NCBI GenBank assembly: GCA_040772885.1
Contig: JAXGXF010000005.1
Span: forward strand, 62,001-126,000
Reading direction: 5' to 3'
Source of the DNA: Pullichristensenella sp002068815
GTDB taxonomy: Bacteria > Bacillota > Clostridia > Christensenellales > Aristaeellaceae
DNA: 64,000 nucleotides
Under the pieces are notes generated by a model, which did no database searches, was not told the DNA's origin, and saw nothing but the letters and a program-made list of their open reading frames with translations. Below are positions 1 to 7,188 of this stretch, one piece after another. The position numbers and the translations under genes are program-made. The first letter of the stretch is position 1. Every line of letters begins with the position of its first letter.

Positions 1-111
1 CTCGTCCTCATCGGGATTCAGCCGGAGTACGGCAAGTTCGTGTTCGGCATTCTGATCCTGTTCGCCGCGGCGGTGCAGGGGATTCAGGCCAAGCTGAGGG
101 GCAGAAAGTGA
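1..111 (+). CDS. ABC transporter permease, C-terminal end (partial)
   Basis: Only the last 36 codons lie in the window. They are open in frame 1 and end at TGA 109-111. The residues (GKFVFGILILFAAAVQG, then a basic QAKLRGRK tail) match the last membrane helix and cytosolic tail of ribose-type (BPD_transp_2) permeases. It sits 10 bp upstream of a complete permease of that family, so the two probably form a heterodimeric membrane channel for a simple sugar. The solute-binding protein and ATPase should be upstream of the window. The fragment is too short to call without this context. Confidence 0.6.
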   Translation, partial: LVLIGIQPEYGKFVFGILILFAAAVQGIQAKLRGRK

Positions 112-121
112 GGGCCGGCGC

Positions 122-1147
122 ATGAAGATACTCCGAAGGATGGACAAAAAATCCGTACAGCTCCTCTTCATCACGGTCGCGCTGTTCGGCCTGATGGTGT
201 GGCTGCGCGGCGACAGGTTCCTGAGGCCCAAGAACATGGAGTCGATGCTGTTTCAGCTCGTCGAGCCGGGGCTGTTTGCGATGTGCATCGCGGTCGCGTA
301 CATGTCGAGAGGCATGGACCTCTCGATCGTCAGCATCGCGAACCTCGTCGGCGTCGTGAACGGCATGCTGCTTCGGACGCAGCTCAACCCGGACGGCTCG
401 AACGTCGGCATTCTGCTCGCCGCGTGCGTCGTCATCGCGATCGCGATCGGGCTCGCGTGCGGGCTTATGAACGCGTTTTTCATCTCGAACGTCGGAATCT
501 TCCCGATCCTCGTGACGCTCGGCACGCAGAACGTGTTCATGGGCATCGCGATGGCGCTGACGCAGGGCCGCGCCGAGGGGAACTTCCCGCAGCAGTTGCT
601 CGACTTCGGCGACGCGAAGATCGGGCCGGTGCCGCTTCTGACGATCCTGTTCCTCCTCGTGTTTACGGTGCTCTGCGTGGTCGTGCACAAGACGCCCTAC
701 GGCAAGAAGCTCCAGTGGATGGGCTCGAACAGCAAGGTCACGTGGTTCACCGGCATCGACAACCCGAAGATCACCTACGCCACCTACATGTTGAGCGGCG
801 TGTTCGCGTCGCTCGCGGGGCTCGTCATCATGGCGCGCACGAACTCCGCGAAGGCGGACTACGGGACGACCTACGTGTTCCAGGCGCTGCTCACCTGCGT
901 GCTCGCCGGCATCAGCCCGCTCGGAGGCACCGGCAAGGTGTACAACCTGATCTTGTCGATCGTCGCGATCCAGATCACGAGCACGGGCTTCAACATGCTG
1001 CGCATAAGCCCCTTGATCCGCGACTCGATCTTCGGCGCGCTTTTGATCATCTCGATCGTCATCGACTTCGTGTCGCGCAACCGCCGCGCGCGCAGGCTCA
1101 ACCGCGCCGCGATACGCCAATTGAAGGAGCAGCCCGGAGGGGGCTGA
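122..1147 (+). CDS. Ribose-type ABC transporter permease
   Basis: 341 residues, nearly all hydrophobic, with about eight to ten predicted membrane helices. This fits the RbsC/XylH/YtfT-YjfF permease family (BPD_transp_2, usual length 310-350). Family features are the early RFLRPKNM stretch before the first conserved helix block, the YMSRGMDLSIVSIANLVG region corresponding to the family's conserved G-x-D-L-S motif, and VLAGISPLGGTGK near the C terminus. It would form half of the channel of an ATP-driven importer for a pentose, hexose or related solute. It follows the partial permease directly, so an operon is likely. The methyltransferase downstream looks unrelated. Substrate cannot be read from the sequence. 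Confidence 0.85.
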   Translation: MKILRRMDKKSVQLLFITVALFGLMVWLRGDRFLRPKNMESMLFQLVEPGLFAMCIAVAYMSRGMDLSIVSIANLVGVVNGMLLRTQLNPDGSNVGILLAACVVIAIAIGLACGLMNAFFISNVGIFPILVTLGTQNVFMGIAMALTQGRAEGNFPQQLLDFGDAKIGPVPLLTILFLLVFTVLCVVVHKTPYGKKLQWMGSNSKVTWFTGIDNPKITYATYMLSGVFASLAGLVIMARTNSAKADYGTTYVFQALLTCVLAGISPLGGTGKVYNLILSIVAIQITSTGFNMLRISPLIRDSIFGALLIISIVIDFVSRNRRARRLNRAAIRQLKEQPGGG

Positions 1148-1212
1148 CCGAGGGTTTTTCGAAGGCGGGGGCCGCGAAAGCGGCTCCTGTGCATTGGGCG
1201 GTATGCGCATGG

Positions 1213-2010
1213 ATGGGAGGCCTTTGTACGGACCACATCGAAAAAATCCGGGACGCGTTTACCAGGCAGGCCGAAAAATTCGACGAGTACCAGAAATCCC
1301 TCTCCCCGGAGGAGCACATGCGGCTGGTCGTGGAGCAGATGGCGCTGACCGGCGAAGAATCCGCGCTCGAGGTCGCCGCCGGGACCTGCGCGTTCGGCAG
1401 GGCCATCGCGCCGCATGTGAAGCGGATCGTGGAGCTGGACGCCACGGACGCGATGCTGGCGGTCGGAAGGCGGGAGGGGGAGAGGGCCGGAATCCGAAAC
1501 GCGGTCTATAGAAACGGGCTTGCGGAGGAGCTGCCCTTTCCGGACGAATGCTTCGACGTCGTCGCGTCCCGGCTCGCGTTTCACCATTTTGCGGACGCGG
1601 AGGTCCCGTTCCGGGAGATGTGCCGCGTTTTGAAGCGCGGCGGGAAGCTGGTCGTCGTGGACATGGAGGCGCGGGAGGAGGCGCTTCGGGGCGCGGCGGA
1701 CGCGTGGGAGAGGCTGCGCGATCCCTCGCACGTCCGCTGCCTCTCGCGGGCGGAGTTTAAGCATCTGGCGGAGAAAAACCATATGCGCGTCTCGGTCTGC
1801 GAGATGGTCAAAAGGCCCGTAAGCCTGAACGCGTGGATGGACTTGACGGGCGTCTCGGAGGAGAACCGGGCCGCGATCCGCGCGGCGATGGCGGAGGACA
1901 TCGCCGGAGGACAAAAGACCGGGCTCGAGCCGTATGAACAGGAGGGGCGGATCATGTTCGACCACCGGTGGCTCCGGATCGTCGCGGAGAAGGGAGCGGG
2001 ATATCGATGA
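1213..2010 (+). CDS. Class I SAM-dependent methyltransferase
   Basis: 265 residues from ATG 1213. SAM-binding motif I is ALEVAAGTCAFGRAIA (about residue 50), followed by the acidic loop VELDAT (motif II), FDVVASRLAFHHFAD (motif IV) and LKRGGKLVVVDME (motif V). This is the Methyltransf_11/UbiE-like pattern. The N terminus (IRDAFTRQAEKFDEYQ) is also typical of UbiE/COQ5-like small-molecule methyltransferases. The acceptor is unknown. Upstream in-frame codons lie in the permease reading region and have no family similarity, so the internal ATG was chosen, although its ribosome binding site is weak. The stop overlaps the ATG of the next, decayed frame (ATGA). Confidence 0.8.
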   Translation: MGGLCTDHIEKIRDAFTRQAEKFDEYQKSLSPEEHMRLVVEQMALTGEESALEVAAGTCAFGRAIAPHVKRIVELDATDAMLAVGRREGERAGIRNAVYRNGLAEELPFPDECFDVVASRLAFHHFADAEVPFREMCRVLKRGGKLVVVDMEAREEALRGAADAWERLRDPSHVRCLSRAEFKHLAEKNHMRVSVCEMVKRPVSLNAWMDLTGVSEENRAAIRAAMAEDIAGGQKTGLEPYEQEGRIMFDHRWLRIVAEKGAGYR

Positions 2011-2132
2011 AGGCGCTGAACCTATCGATCGGCGAGTATACCCGCCATGTGCGGCGGGGGGAGATGCGGCTCGCCTGCCGGGGGATATTGCGCGGTTTCC
2101 GCCGCGATCGTCCTCGCCCGCACAGCTCTTGA
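2007..2132 (+). pseudogene. N-terminal fragment of a DUF7000-like protein
   Basis: An ATG overlapping the methyltransferase stop opens 41 codons (MKALNLSIGEYTRHVRRGEM, then LACRGILRGF). The pattern K-x-L-N, E-Y, then a short helix G-E-M-R-L-A-x-R-G-I-L resembles the start of proteins known as DUF7000. The similarity ends after about 30 residues, where the sequence runs into the tail of another gene in a different frame. I read this as a deletion that fused the heads and tails of two genes. The family name is from memory and uncertain; that the frame is broken is clearer. Confidence 0.4.
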
Positions 2133-2217
2133 GGAAAGGATGCTCAAGGAGCGCCTCGCGGGCTGCGCGGAATACGCGCGCGAGGTGAGATGCCGGATTT
2201 TGCCGTTCATCCGGTAG
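2095..2217 (+). pseudogene. C-terminal fragment of an isoprenylcysteine methyltransferase-family protein
   Basis: The frame ending at TAG 2215-2217 reads VSAAIVLARTALEERMLKE, then RLAGCAEYAREV and RCRILPFIR. This is the characteristic end of bacterial ICMT/PEMT-like membrane methyltransferases: R-x-x-x-E-E-x-x-L, L-x-G-Y-x-x-Y, V-R-Y-R-L-x-P-x-I-W. The usual Tyr of the GY motif and the final Trp are replaced by Cys and Arg. No N-terminal part or start codon is present. It overlaps the preceding fragment out of frame, consistent with an old deletion. Confidence 0.6.
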
Positions 2218-2287
2218 CCGCCGGTTGGAACCGGCGCGGCCCGTCCGGCGTCCAAAAAATGGCGTTTTTACACAGGGGGCTTGCGGC

Positions 2288-2950
2288 ATGGCGAAACACA
2301 TGAAGAAGGAGCGGAAGCGGTCCCGCGGCAGGACGATCCTGACCGCGTTCCTCGCGCTCCTCGTTCTCGGCGGGACGTTTTGCGCGGGCTGGTATTTCGG
2401 CGTGGACTCCACCCGCTACAAGGGCGCGATACTGCTCGTAAACGCCGAAAACACGCTCTCGCCGGACTACGTGCCCGAGGCGCTCGTGAACCTCTACGAG
2501 CAGCGGCACTCGTTCCGGCTCGCCTCGAGCGACATCAGGCTGACGCGCGACACCTACGAGGCGATGGAGAGGATGTTCGCCGCGGCCGAGGCGGACAACG
2601 TCAACGGCTTCATCGTGACGAGCGGCTACCGCACCTACGAGAGGCAGCGCGAAATCTACGAGCAGAGCGAGCCGGGCTACGCGCAGGCGCCGGGCGCGAG
2701 CGAGCACCAGACCGGGCTCGCCTTCGACGTGACCGCCGAAAACAGCGGCTCGGGCTTCGAGGGCACCGCGCAATACGCGTGGCTTCGGCAGCACGCGCAC
2801 GAATACGGCTTCATACAGCGGTACCCCGCAAACAGGGCCGACGTCACCGGCATAAGCTACGAGCCTTGGCACTTCCGCTACGTCGGCGTCGAGGTCGCCG
2901 CCCAAATCCACGAAAAGGGACTGACGCTCGAGGAATTCCTGGGCAAATGA
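2288..2950 (+). CDS. VanY-family D-alanyl-D-alanine carboxypeptidase
   Basis: 220 residues from ATG 2288, which has a GGGGG ribosome binding site 7-8 nt upstream. A basic N terminus (KHMKKERKRSRG) is followed by one membrane helix (TILTAFLALLVLGGTFCAGW), so the catalytic domain faces outside. The peptidase M15B zinc site is visible: SEHQTGLAFDV (His and Asp ligands) and EPWHFRYVG (His ligand with its catalytic Glu). TSGYRTYERQ is the typical family core. The enzyme should trim terminal D-Ala from peptidoglycan stem peptides. Nothing nearby points to a vancomycin-resistance cluster, so a role in wall maturation is more likely. Confidence 0.85.
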   Translation: MAKHMKKERKRSRGRTILTAFLALLVLGGTFCAGWYFGVDSTRYKGAILLVNAENTLSPDYVPEALVNLYEQRHSFRLASSDIRLTRDTYEAMERMFAAAEADNVNGFIVTSGYRTYERQREIYEQSEPGYAQAPGASEHQTGLAFDVTAENSGSGFEGTAQYAWLRQHAHEYGFIQRYPANRADVTGISYEPWHFRYVGVEVAAQIHEKGLTLEEFLGK

Positions 2951-2981
2951 CCTCCGCGCTGCGATAGGGGGGAATGGCCGC

Positions 2982-3347
2982 GTGAACCCGGAGGAGATCG
3001 CATTCTTTGCCCCGATGCCCGGGCTGCCGCCGCTCTACGCGGCGCTCCGGGGGAGGCTCGCCGAACGATACCCGGGCATGCGGGTGAAGGTCGGCAAGAC
3101 CCAGATTTCGTTCGCGAACAGGCATCTGTTCGCGATGGTTTCGCTACCGCGCCCCCGCGGGAGGGGCGACTCCCTGCTCGTCTCGTTCGGCCTCCCGTAC
3201 CGTGTGGATTCGCCGCGCATCGCTCAGGCGGTGGAGCCGTACCCGAACCGCTGGACGCATCATGTCTTCATCGCGCGCGAGGACGATCTGGACGGCCAAC
3301 TGATGGACTGGCTCGACGCCGCGTTTCATTTTTCGATGGCAAAGTGA
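2982..3347 (+). CDS. DUF5655-like small protein
   Basis: 121 residues from GTG 2982, with GGGGGGAA about 9 nt upstream. The middle (VKVGKTQISFANRHLFAMVSLP) and end (RWTHHVFI, then DLDGQLMDWLDAAF) match the pattern of DUF5655-type proteins: K-T-Q-I-S-F, a beta hairpin, W-T-H-H, and a final helix with W-L-x-x-A. The biochemical role of the family is unknown. It lies between VanY and a decayed gene in a tract of short single-copy genes, and its stop precedes the pseudogene start by only 17 bp. No membrane segment or signal peptide is visible. Confidence 0.6.
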   Translation: MNPEEIAFFAPMPGLPPLYAALRGRLAERYPGMRVKVGKTQISFANRHLFAMVSLPRPRGRGDSLLVSFGLPYRVDSPRIAQAVEPYPNRWTHHVFIAREDDLDGQLMDWLDAAFHFSMAK

Positions 3348-3364
3348 ATAGGGAGGTGCGACCC

Positions 3365-3560
3365 GTGAAGGCGGGCCCTATCGATTGGCTGCTGGAGGAG
3401 GAGAATCCGTCCGTGCGCTATTTCGCGCTGACGGATATCCTGGACAGGCCCGCGGATCACGGACCGTCTGCTGGTCCCGTTCGACAGGCAGGCGGAGCAG
3501 AGCAAGTGGATTGCGCTCCGGGCGATGCGGGTCTTGAAGCGCGTTCGCGCGGGCGAGTGA
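3365..3560 (+). pseudogene. Squalene-cyclase-like (annotated 'NifH-like') gene with large internal deletion
   Basis: The first frame (VKAGPIDWLLEEENPSVRYF, then ALTDILDRP) is the start of a helical-repeat protein common in Clostridia and often misnamed nitrogen fixation protein NifH. After about 30 codons the frame is lost. A second frame gives the end of the same family (KWIALRAMRVLKRVRAGE, stop 3558-3560). The two pieces are 30-60 bp apart, whereas the intact protein has more than 200 residues, so most of the gene has been deleted. Confidence 0.6.
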
Positions 3561-3591
3561 GCATATCGACCGAGGGAGGGGGAGGATGGGC

Positions 3592-4035
3592 ATGCCGGTT
3601 TCGATCGTCGCGCCGTGCGGGTTGGTCTGCGACCTGTGCAGGGGCTTCCAGAGGCAGAAGAACAGGTGCCCGGGCTGCACCGCCGAGGGCGGAAAACCCA
3701 CCTACTGCGCGACATGCGCCGTTGTGCGCTGCCCGGAGAAGGGCGGCGACCCGGTGAAGCCCTGCAGCGCCTGCCCCAAGTACCCCTGCAGGCGGCTGAA
3801 GGCGCTGGAAAAGAGGTATACGACGAACTATGGCGAGAGCCTGCTGGAGAATTTCCGGCGGATCGGGGAAGTGGGGACCGACCGGTTCCTTCTGGAGGCG
3901 GACGAGGCGTGGCGCTGCCCGGAGTGCGGGGAATTGCTGTGCGCCCACCGCCCGAAGTGCCCGCGCTGCGAGGCGCCGAATGTCCATTACAAGCGGGAGA
4001 CGCCCCGGAGCGCCGGGCGGGGGGCGCAGGCATGA
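3592..4035 (+). CDS. DUF3795 cysteine-rich protein
   Basis: 147 residues from ATG 3592. GGAGG lies 6 nt upstream; the ATG at 3586 abuts it and is less likely. Cysteines occur as CGLVCDLCRGF, CPGC, YCATCAVVRC, CSACPKYPC, then a zinc-ribbon-like C-terminal CPECGELLCAHRPKCPRC. The first part is the DUF3795 signature (P-C-G-L-x-C-x-x-C). These proteins are thought to bind metal or iron-sulfur clusters, but their role is unknown. The stop overlaps the ATG of the next, decayed frame by ATGA. At least fourteen Cys are retained, so this copy looks intact although both neighbours are pseudogenes. Confidence 0.75.
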   Translation: MPVSIVAPCGLVCDLCRGFQRQKNRCPGCTAEGGKPTYCATCAVVRCPEKGGDPVKPCSACPKYPCRRLKALEKRYTTNYGESLLENFRRIGEVGTDRFLLEADEAWRCPECGELLCAHRPKCPRCEAPNVHYKRETPRSAGRGAQA

Positions 4036-4197
4036 ACCGAAGCGTCGGGATGGCCGGATCGGCCGTCAACCTGTGCGCGGCGATCGGGTTCGCGCTGCGC
4101 ATGCTGATCGGCTCGAACTTCGGGAGCTACCCGCATGTTCATCGCGCTCGGCTTTGTGCCGATGGTCTGCGCGTTCGCGCCGGTCGGCCCCCGATGA
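4032..4197 (+). pseudogene. Frameshifted, truncated small membrane protein
   Basis: ATG 4032 overlaps the DUF3795 stop and opens a hydrophobic frame (GMAGSAVNLCAAIGFALRML). Near 4133 the membrane-like reading continues in another frame from ATG 4135 (MFIALGFVPMVCAFAPVG, stop 4195-4197). The join suggests a frameshift in what was one polytopic protein, and the rest is missing. The family is not identified. Confidence 0.5.
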
Positions 4198-4514
4198 TTC
4201 GGGCGTCTGCCCGAACAAGGCTGCTCGCAAGGAATCAGGGGTTTCGGGCCCCGCGCTCTCTGCGCGGCGGCCCTGTTTCTTTCGGCTAGGCGAGGGATTT
4301 CTCGGCGGGAGATTCCATGCGGGGCCGGCCGGAAGCGGGGAGGGGCATCCCAAAGCCCTGCGCGCCCTGCCGAACGGCGCGGGATCGCCGTACGACGAAA
4401 GAAATATTCCCAATCGCGACAGGAATTCGCGATGACATGAAGAAATTAACAAACATGGCGTAAAATGGGCGCGGCTTCGCACGGACGTTTGAGGTGAAAA
4501 AGGAGAGGATTGCG
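4198..4514. other. Intergenic region without a recognisable gene
   Basis: This 317-bp stretch between the decayed membrane protein and the permease-SHOCT gene holds short out-of-frame hydrophobic remnants at most. An AAGGAGAGG ribosome binding site lies at its right edge (4500-4508). I see no confident promoter or terminator. Confidence 0.4.
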
Positions 4515-5768
4515 ATGGGTGAGAGAACGGGAAGGGCGGCTCCTGTCAAGATGATTTGGTTCTTCTGCTGCCTGGGCTTTCTGCTGACGGTTTTGCTGAT
4601 CGGCGCGGCTCTGGGGGGAAGAAACTTCACGAGCGCGCTCAACCTCCGCAACGTGCTGATTCAGGTTTCGTGGACCTGGATGATGGCCTTCGGCATGGCG
4701 CTGACCTTCGCCGCGGGTTGCCCGGATGTGTCGCAGGCCGGCGTCGGCGCGCTGGCGTCCGTGATCGTCGCCAAGATGGTGAGCGGCGGCGCCGGCGAAG
4801 GGGCCGCCGTGGCCTGCGCGCTGCTCGTCGGCATCGCCGTGGGATCGCTCAACGGCCTGTTCGCGGCGGTGTTCCGTCGGCGGACGATGCTGATCACCTT
4901 TGCCATCACCGCGGGCTCTCTGTATTTCTGCCGGAGCATCGCCATGCTGATCTCCGACGGGATGACCACGCCGTTGGGCCGCGGCCTGAACTTCATCTTC
5001 CCGCTTTCGCGCGAATACGCGCCGTTTGTCTCCCTGGCGCTGTGCGCCCTTCCGCTCATACTCTTCAGCGTGACGAAATTCGGCGGATTTCTCTTCCACG
5101 CCAGCGAGGTCGGCGAGCGCGACCGGCGCACCGGGGGCCAGCGGTTCTGGGCGTGCTTCCTCTCGGGGCTGTTCGCGGCGATCGGGGGCATCCTCCTGAC
5201 CGGCAGGCTGAGCGCGGGCACGGCGCTGGCCTTTTCGAACCAGGAATTTACGTTTCTGGCGATCGTGCTGGTCGCCGGCATCGCAATCCCGAACCTCGCC
5301 CACCGCAAGGGAGAGGCGGCCTTCGGGCTGGGCGGCGTGCTGGTTGCCGCGCTTTCGATGACGTTATGGAACAACATGCTGATCCTGTTGGGGGTCGCTT
5401 CCTTCGTGCCGCCGATCTTCACAGGAGCGATCATCGCGCTGTTCGCCATCGTCAACGCGCTCTTCTGTATTCCCATGCGCCTCCCGAGCCCGGCGGCGGA
5501 GGAACCGCGGCCATATTCGGCGCCGGTCGCGCCGGTCGCGCCGGTGGCACCGGTGGCACCGGTTGCCCCGACAGCTCCGGTTGCGCCGGCAGCGCCGGTT
5601 GCGCCGGCAGCGCCGGTTGCGCCGGCAGCGCCGATCGCCCCCGCCGCAGTCGACCATAAGGCGGGGACCTTCGCCGAGATCGGCCGCCTGTACGACCAGT
5701 TCACCGACGGCAAGCTCTCGAAGGAGGAGTTCGACGAGCGCAAGAAGGAGCTGCTGGCCGGGCTTTAG
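4515..5768 (+). CDS. Ribose-type permease fused to Pro/Ala/Val repeats and a SHOCT domain
   Basis: 417 residues from ATG 4515, with AGGAGAGG 6 nt upstream. Residues 1 to about 320 are a polytopic BPD_transp_2-like permease (NVLIQVSWTWMMAFGMALTF; AGCPDVSQAGVGALAS; a late glycine-rich helix pair). Residues about 335-372 are a run of APV triplets. The last 35 residues (FAEIGRLYDQFTDGKLSKEE, then FDERKKELLAGL) form a SHOCT domain, a short oligomerisation helix pair usually at protein C termini. Ribose-type permeases normally end after the last helix, so the tail is extra. No ATPase or binding-protein gene is adjacent. The repeat DNA is nearly tandem (18-bp units of GTTGCGCCGGCAGCGCCG type), so length may vary between strains. 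Confidence 0.75.
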   Translation: MGERTGRAAPVKMIWFFCCLGFLLTVLLIGAALGGRNFTSALNLRNVLIQVSWTWMMAFGMALTFAAGCPDVSQAGVGALASVIVAKMVSGGAGEGAAVACALLVGIAVGSLNGLFAAVFRRRTMLITFAITAGSLYFCRSIAMLISDGMTTPLGRGLNFIFPLSREYAPFVSLALCALPLILFSVTKFGGFLFHASEVGERDRRTGGQRFWACFLSGLFAAIGGILLTGRLSAGTALAFSNQEFTFLAIVLVAGIAIPNLAHRKGEAAFGLGGVLVAALSMTLWNNMLILLGVASFVPPIFTGAIIALFAIVNALFCIPMRLPSPAAEEPRPYSAPVAPVAPVAPVAPVAPTAPVAPAAPVAPAAPVAPAAPIAPAAVDHKAGTFAEIGRLYDQFTDGKLSKEEFDERKKELLAGL

Positions 5769-5867
5769 AACGGCATACGAGCAGCGCCTTTCGACCGCCT
5801 CTTTTACCGCCATTTCATCTTCATGAAAATGATAGGGAATTTCCCGGTCCATTTTCATACAAAAACA

Positions 5868-5910
5868 CGCCTTTCCTTTACACCCCGCCAGAGGCAATAA
5901 AGGAAAGGCG
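5868..5910 (-). terminator. Terminator of the spo0A remnant
   Basis: A perfect 13-bp inverted repeat (arms 5868-5880 and 5898-5910, TAAAGGAAAGGCG on the right) has a 17-nt loop. Read on the minus strand it is followed by GTGTTTTTG, so it should terminate transcription coming from the spo0A tail. It may also stop permease transcripts on the plus strand. Confidence 0.7.
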
Positions 5911-6008
5911 TTGGTCGGTTCGGCGAAAAACATTCATAGGTCTGGAAGGGGATGGACTTCCTCCGGGCGCTGCCGGGAAGCCGCGAAAACCCCTGCAATC
6001 AAAGGGTT

Positions 6009-6104
6009 TTACGCGCTCTTCCTGACCCCCACCTTGTCGGCGATCAGCGCGATGAACTCCCCGTTCGTCGGCTTGTCGTCGGGGGAGAGCACCTTGTCAT
6101 TTGC
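6009..6104 (-). pseudogene. spo0A: 3' end of spo0A (truncated)
   Basis: Minus-strand reading up to the stop at 6009-6011 gives ANDKVLSPDDKPTNGEFIAL then IADKVGVRKSA. This matches the last helix of Spo0A, which in Bacillus ends [20 protein letters not shown]. Reading upstream, similarity stops near 6104 and the frame closes shortly after, where base composition drops. The GC-rich tail and its terminator are therefore intact while the receiver and DNA-binding parts are missing. Spo0A is the master response regulator of sporulation. Either an intact copy lies elsewhere and this is a displaced 3' end left by integration, or the gene has been destroyed. Confidence 0.6.
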
Positions 6105-6337
6105 GAGGCGACGTTGCTGCAAATTCGAGCAATTTCAAGCCCTCCGAGGCTTTTTGTGAGAGGAGGGACCTGCGCCTCGATGACCGCCTTTTCGCGTCCG
6201 TTTTTCCAGAGTTTATCGCGTCGAACACCTTTCATTTATCGCTCTGTTCTCGGGAATATTATAACATCCCTTTACATACCCTTTGTTTTACACTTTGACG
6301 ATTTATCCAAAAATTAACATGCGGATTCTTCTGTGCT
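6105..6337. other. Left edge of the AT-rich island, no gene
   Basis: Composition changes from GC-rich to AT-rich across this stretch. Short open frames exist on both strands (for example minus 6105-6235), but they have no start signals or recognisable family. Together with the spo0A tail this looks like the end of an integrated element. Confidence 0.4.
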
Positions 6338-6616
6338 TTAAAAGCTGCCTTTGGTCAAAGCATCCCGAAGAATTCTCGCGCAGATACTTGAAAGTTCCAT
6401 TTCGTAGTTCAACAGTCGAGCACCGTTCAGATATGTTTCGAGGTTCAGTGTGGCGTCCATTCCATTTTCCGCGAGGTATTTCTTGATGAGGATGGGAACC
6501 ATCTGCTCGATCATCGTCTTTGCCATTTGATAGAACTCCTCAACGTGCCGGGCGTGTGCTCTGCTTTCCGCCTCACGCTCTAAAAACTGTTTGTAATAAT
6601 TCGCTTGATTCAACAT
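6338..6616 (-). CDS. Small hypothetical protein of the accessory island
   Basis: 92 residues, AT-rich, with a good ribosome binding site (AAAGGAGG, 6 nt before the ATG on the minus strand). It is mostly helical and charged, rich in Glu, Ala and Met, with heptad-like stretches (FLEREAESRAHARHVEEF) that could form a coiled coil. No membrane segment or known domain. The style (short, helical, between HTH regulators) fits cargo of integrative elements or prophages. It is transcribed in the same direction as the two HTH genes to its right. Function unknown. Confidence 0.6.
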   Translation of the reverse strand: MLNQANYYKQFLEREAESRAHARHVEEFYQMAKTMIEQMVPILIKKYLAENGMDATLNLETYLNGARLLNYEMELSSICARILRDALTKGSF

Positions 6617-6796
6617 AATATGCCTCCTTTAGCCTTGTCTCGCCACTTCATTACAAAGCTGGCAGAGGACAGGCATAACTAAAATATAGTGTAGTATAAG
6701 TATAGAACGCTTCTCTGCCGCCCGGGAGCCACTTTGAAGCGTTTTCTGTCTGCCTCATAGATCGTTATAGGGTTATAGCAGCGCGGCGTCCGAGGG

Positions 6797-7036
6797 CTAT
6801 ACAGGGCGTTCAAGGGCCGCCTTCGCAAAGGAAAGCCGTTTGGGTTCATTCTCCATAAAATAGAGCAAAAGCCTGTCCGCTTTCTCGGGCGACAGGTGAA
6901 CGCTGGTCGTCTTCCATTTGTATAGCGTGTTTGCCTGAATTCCCGTCGCCTGTGCGACTTCCTTGATACTCCTGCCGGGCAAGCCGATTGCGGTCAAGAG
7001 AAGTCGTTCAACTTCCGCAAATGTGGCGTATTTCAT
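6797..7036 (-). CDS. Small HTH DNA-binding protein
   Basis: 79 residues from ATG 7036. The ATG at 7051 is out of favour because its first codons are themselves the ribosome binding site GGAGGTGAG for the chosen start. Residues about 28-48 (SIKEVAQATGIQANTLYKWK) are a clear helix-turn-helix of the XRE/MerR-like kind: helix, G-I turn, recognition helix T-L-Y-K-W-K. The remainder is helical. It probably controls island genes or itself. A palindrome covers its ribosome binding site (7043-7061), suggesting autoregulation. Confidence 0.65.
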   Translation of the reverse strand: MKYATFAEVERLLLTAIGLPGRSIKEVAQATGIQANTLYKWKTTSVHLSPEKADRLLLYFMENEPKRLSFAKAALERPV

Positions 7037-7042
7037 TTTTCT

Positions 7043-7061
7043 CACCTCCATAATGGAGGTG
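7043..7061 (-). promoter_or_regulatory. Palindrome covering the HTH gene's ribosome binding site
   Basis: CACCTCCA-TAA-TGGAGGTG is a perfect inverted repeat with 8-bp arms. On the minus-strand transcript one arm is the Shine-Dalgarno sequence GGAGGTG of the small HTH gene. It could be an operator or an RNA hairpin that hides the ribosome binding site. Confidence 0.5.
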
Positions 7062-7188
7062 GGAGATTAAGAAGGAAATTCAGATTTTTTCTTCCGGAAT
7101 ACGAAATTTTCAGCAAAAATAAGCCCGTTTTCGTGAGCCGAGGCGACAGACGGCTATATCGAGCAACTTTTAGCAAGATAGGGCGACA

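Noticed and set aside
2288..2950. Vancomycin-resistance operon
   Set aside because: Only a VanY-type peptidase is present, without ligase, dehydrogenase or VanRS genes beside it.
5520..5640. Short tandem repeats that could suggest a CRISPR array
   Set aside because: The units are contiguous, without unique spacers, and encode in-frame Ala-Pro-Val triplets of the permease-SHOCT protein.
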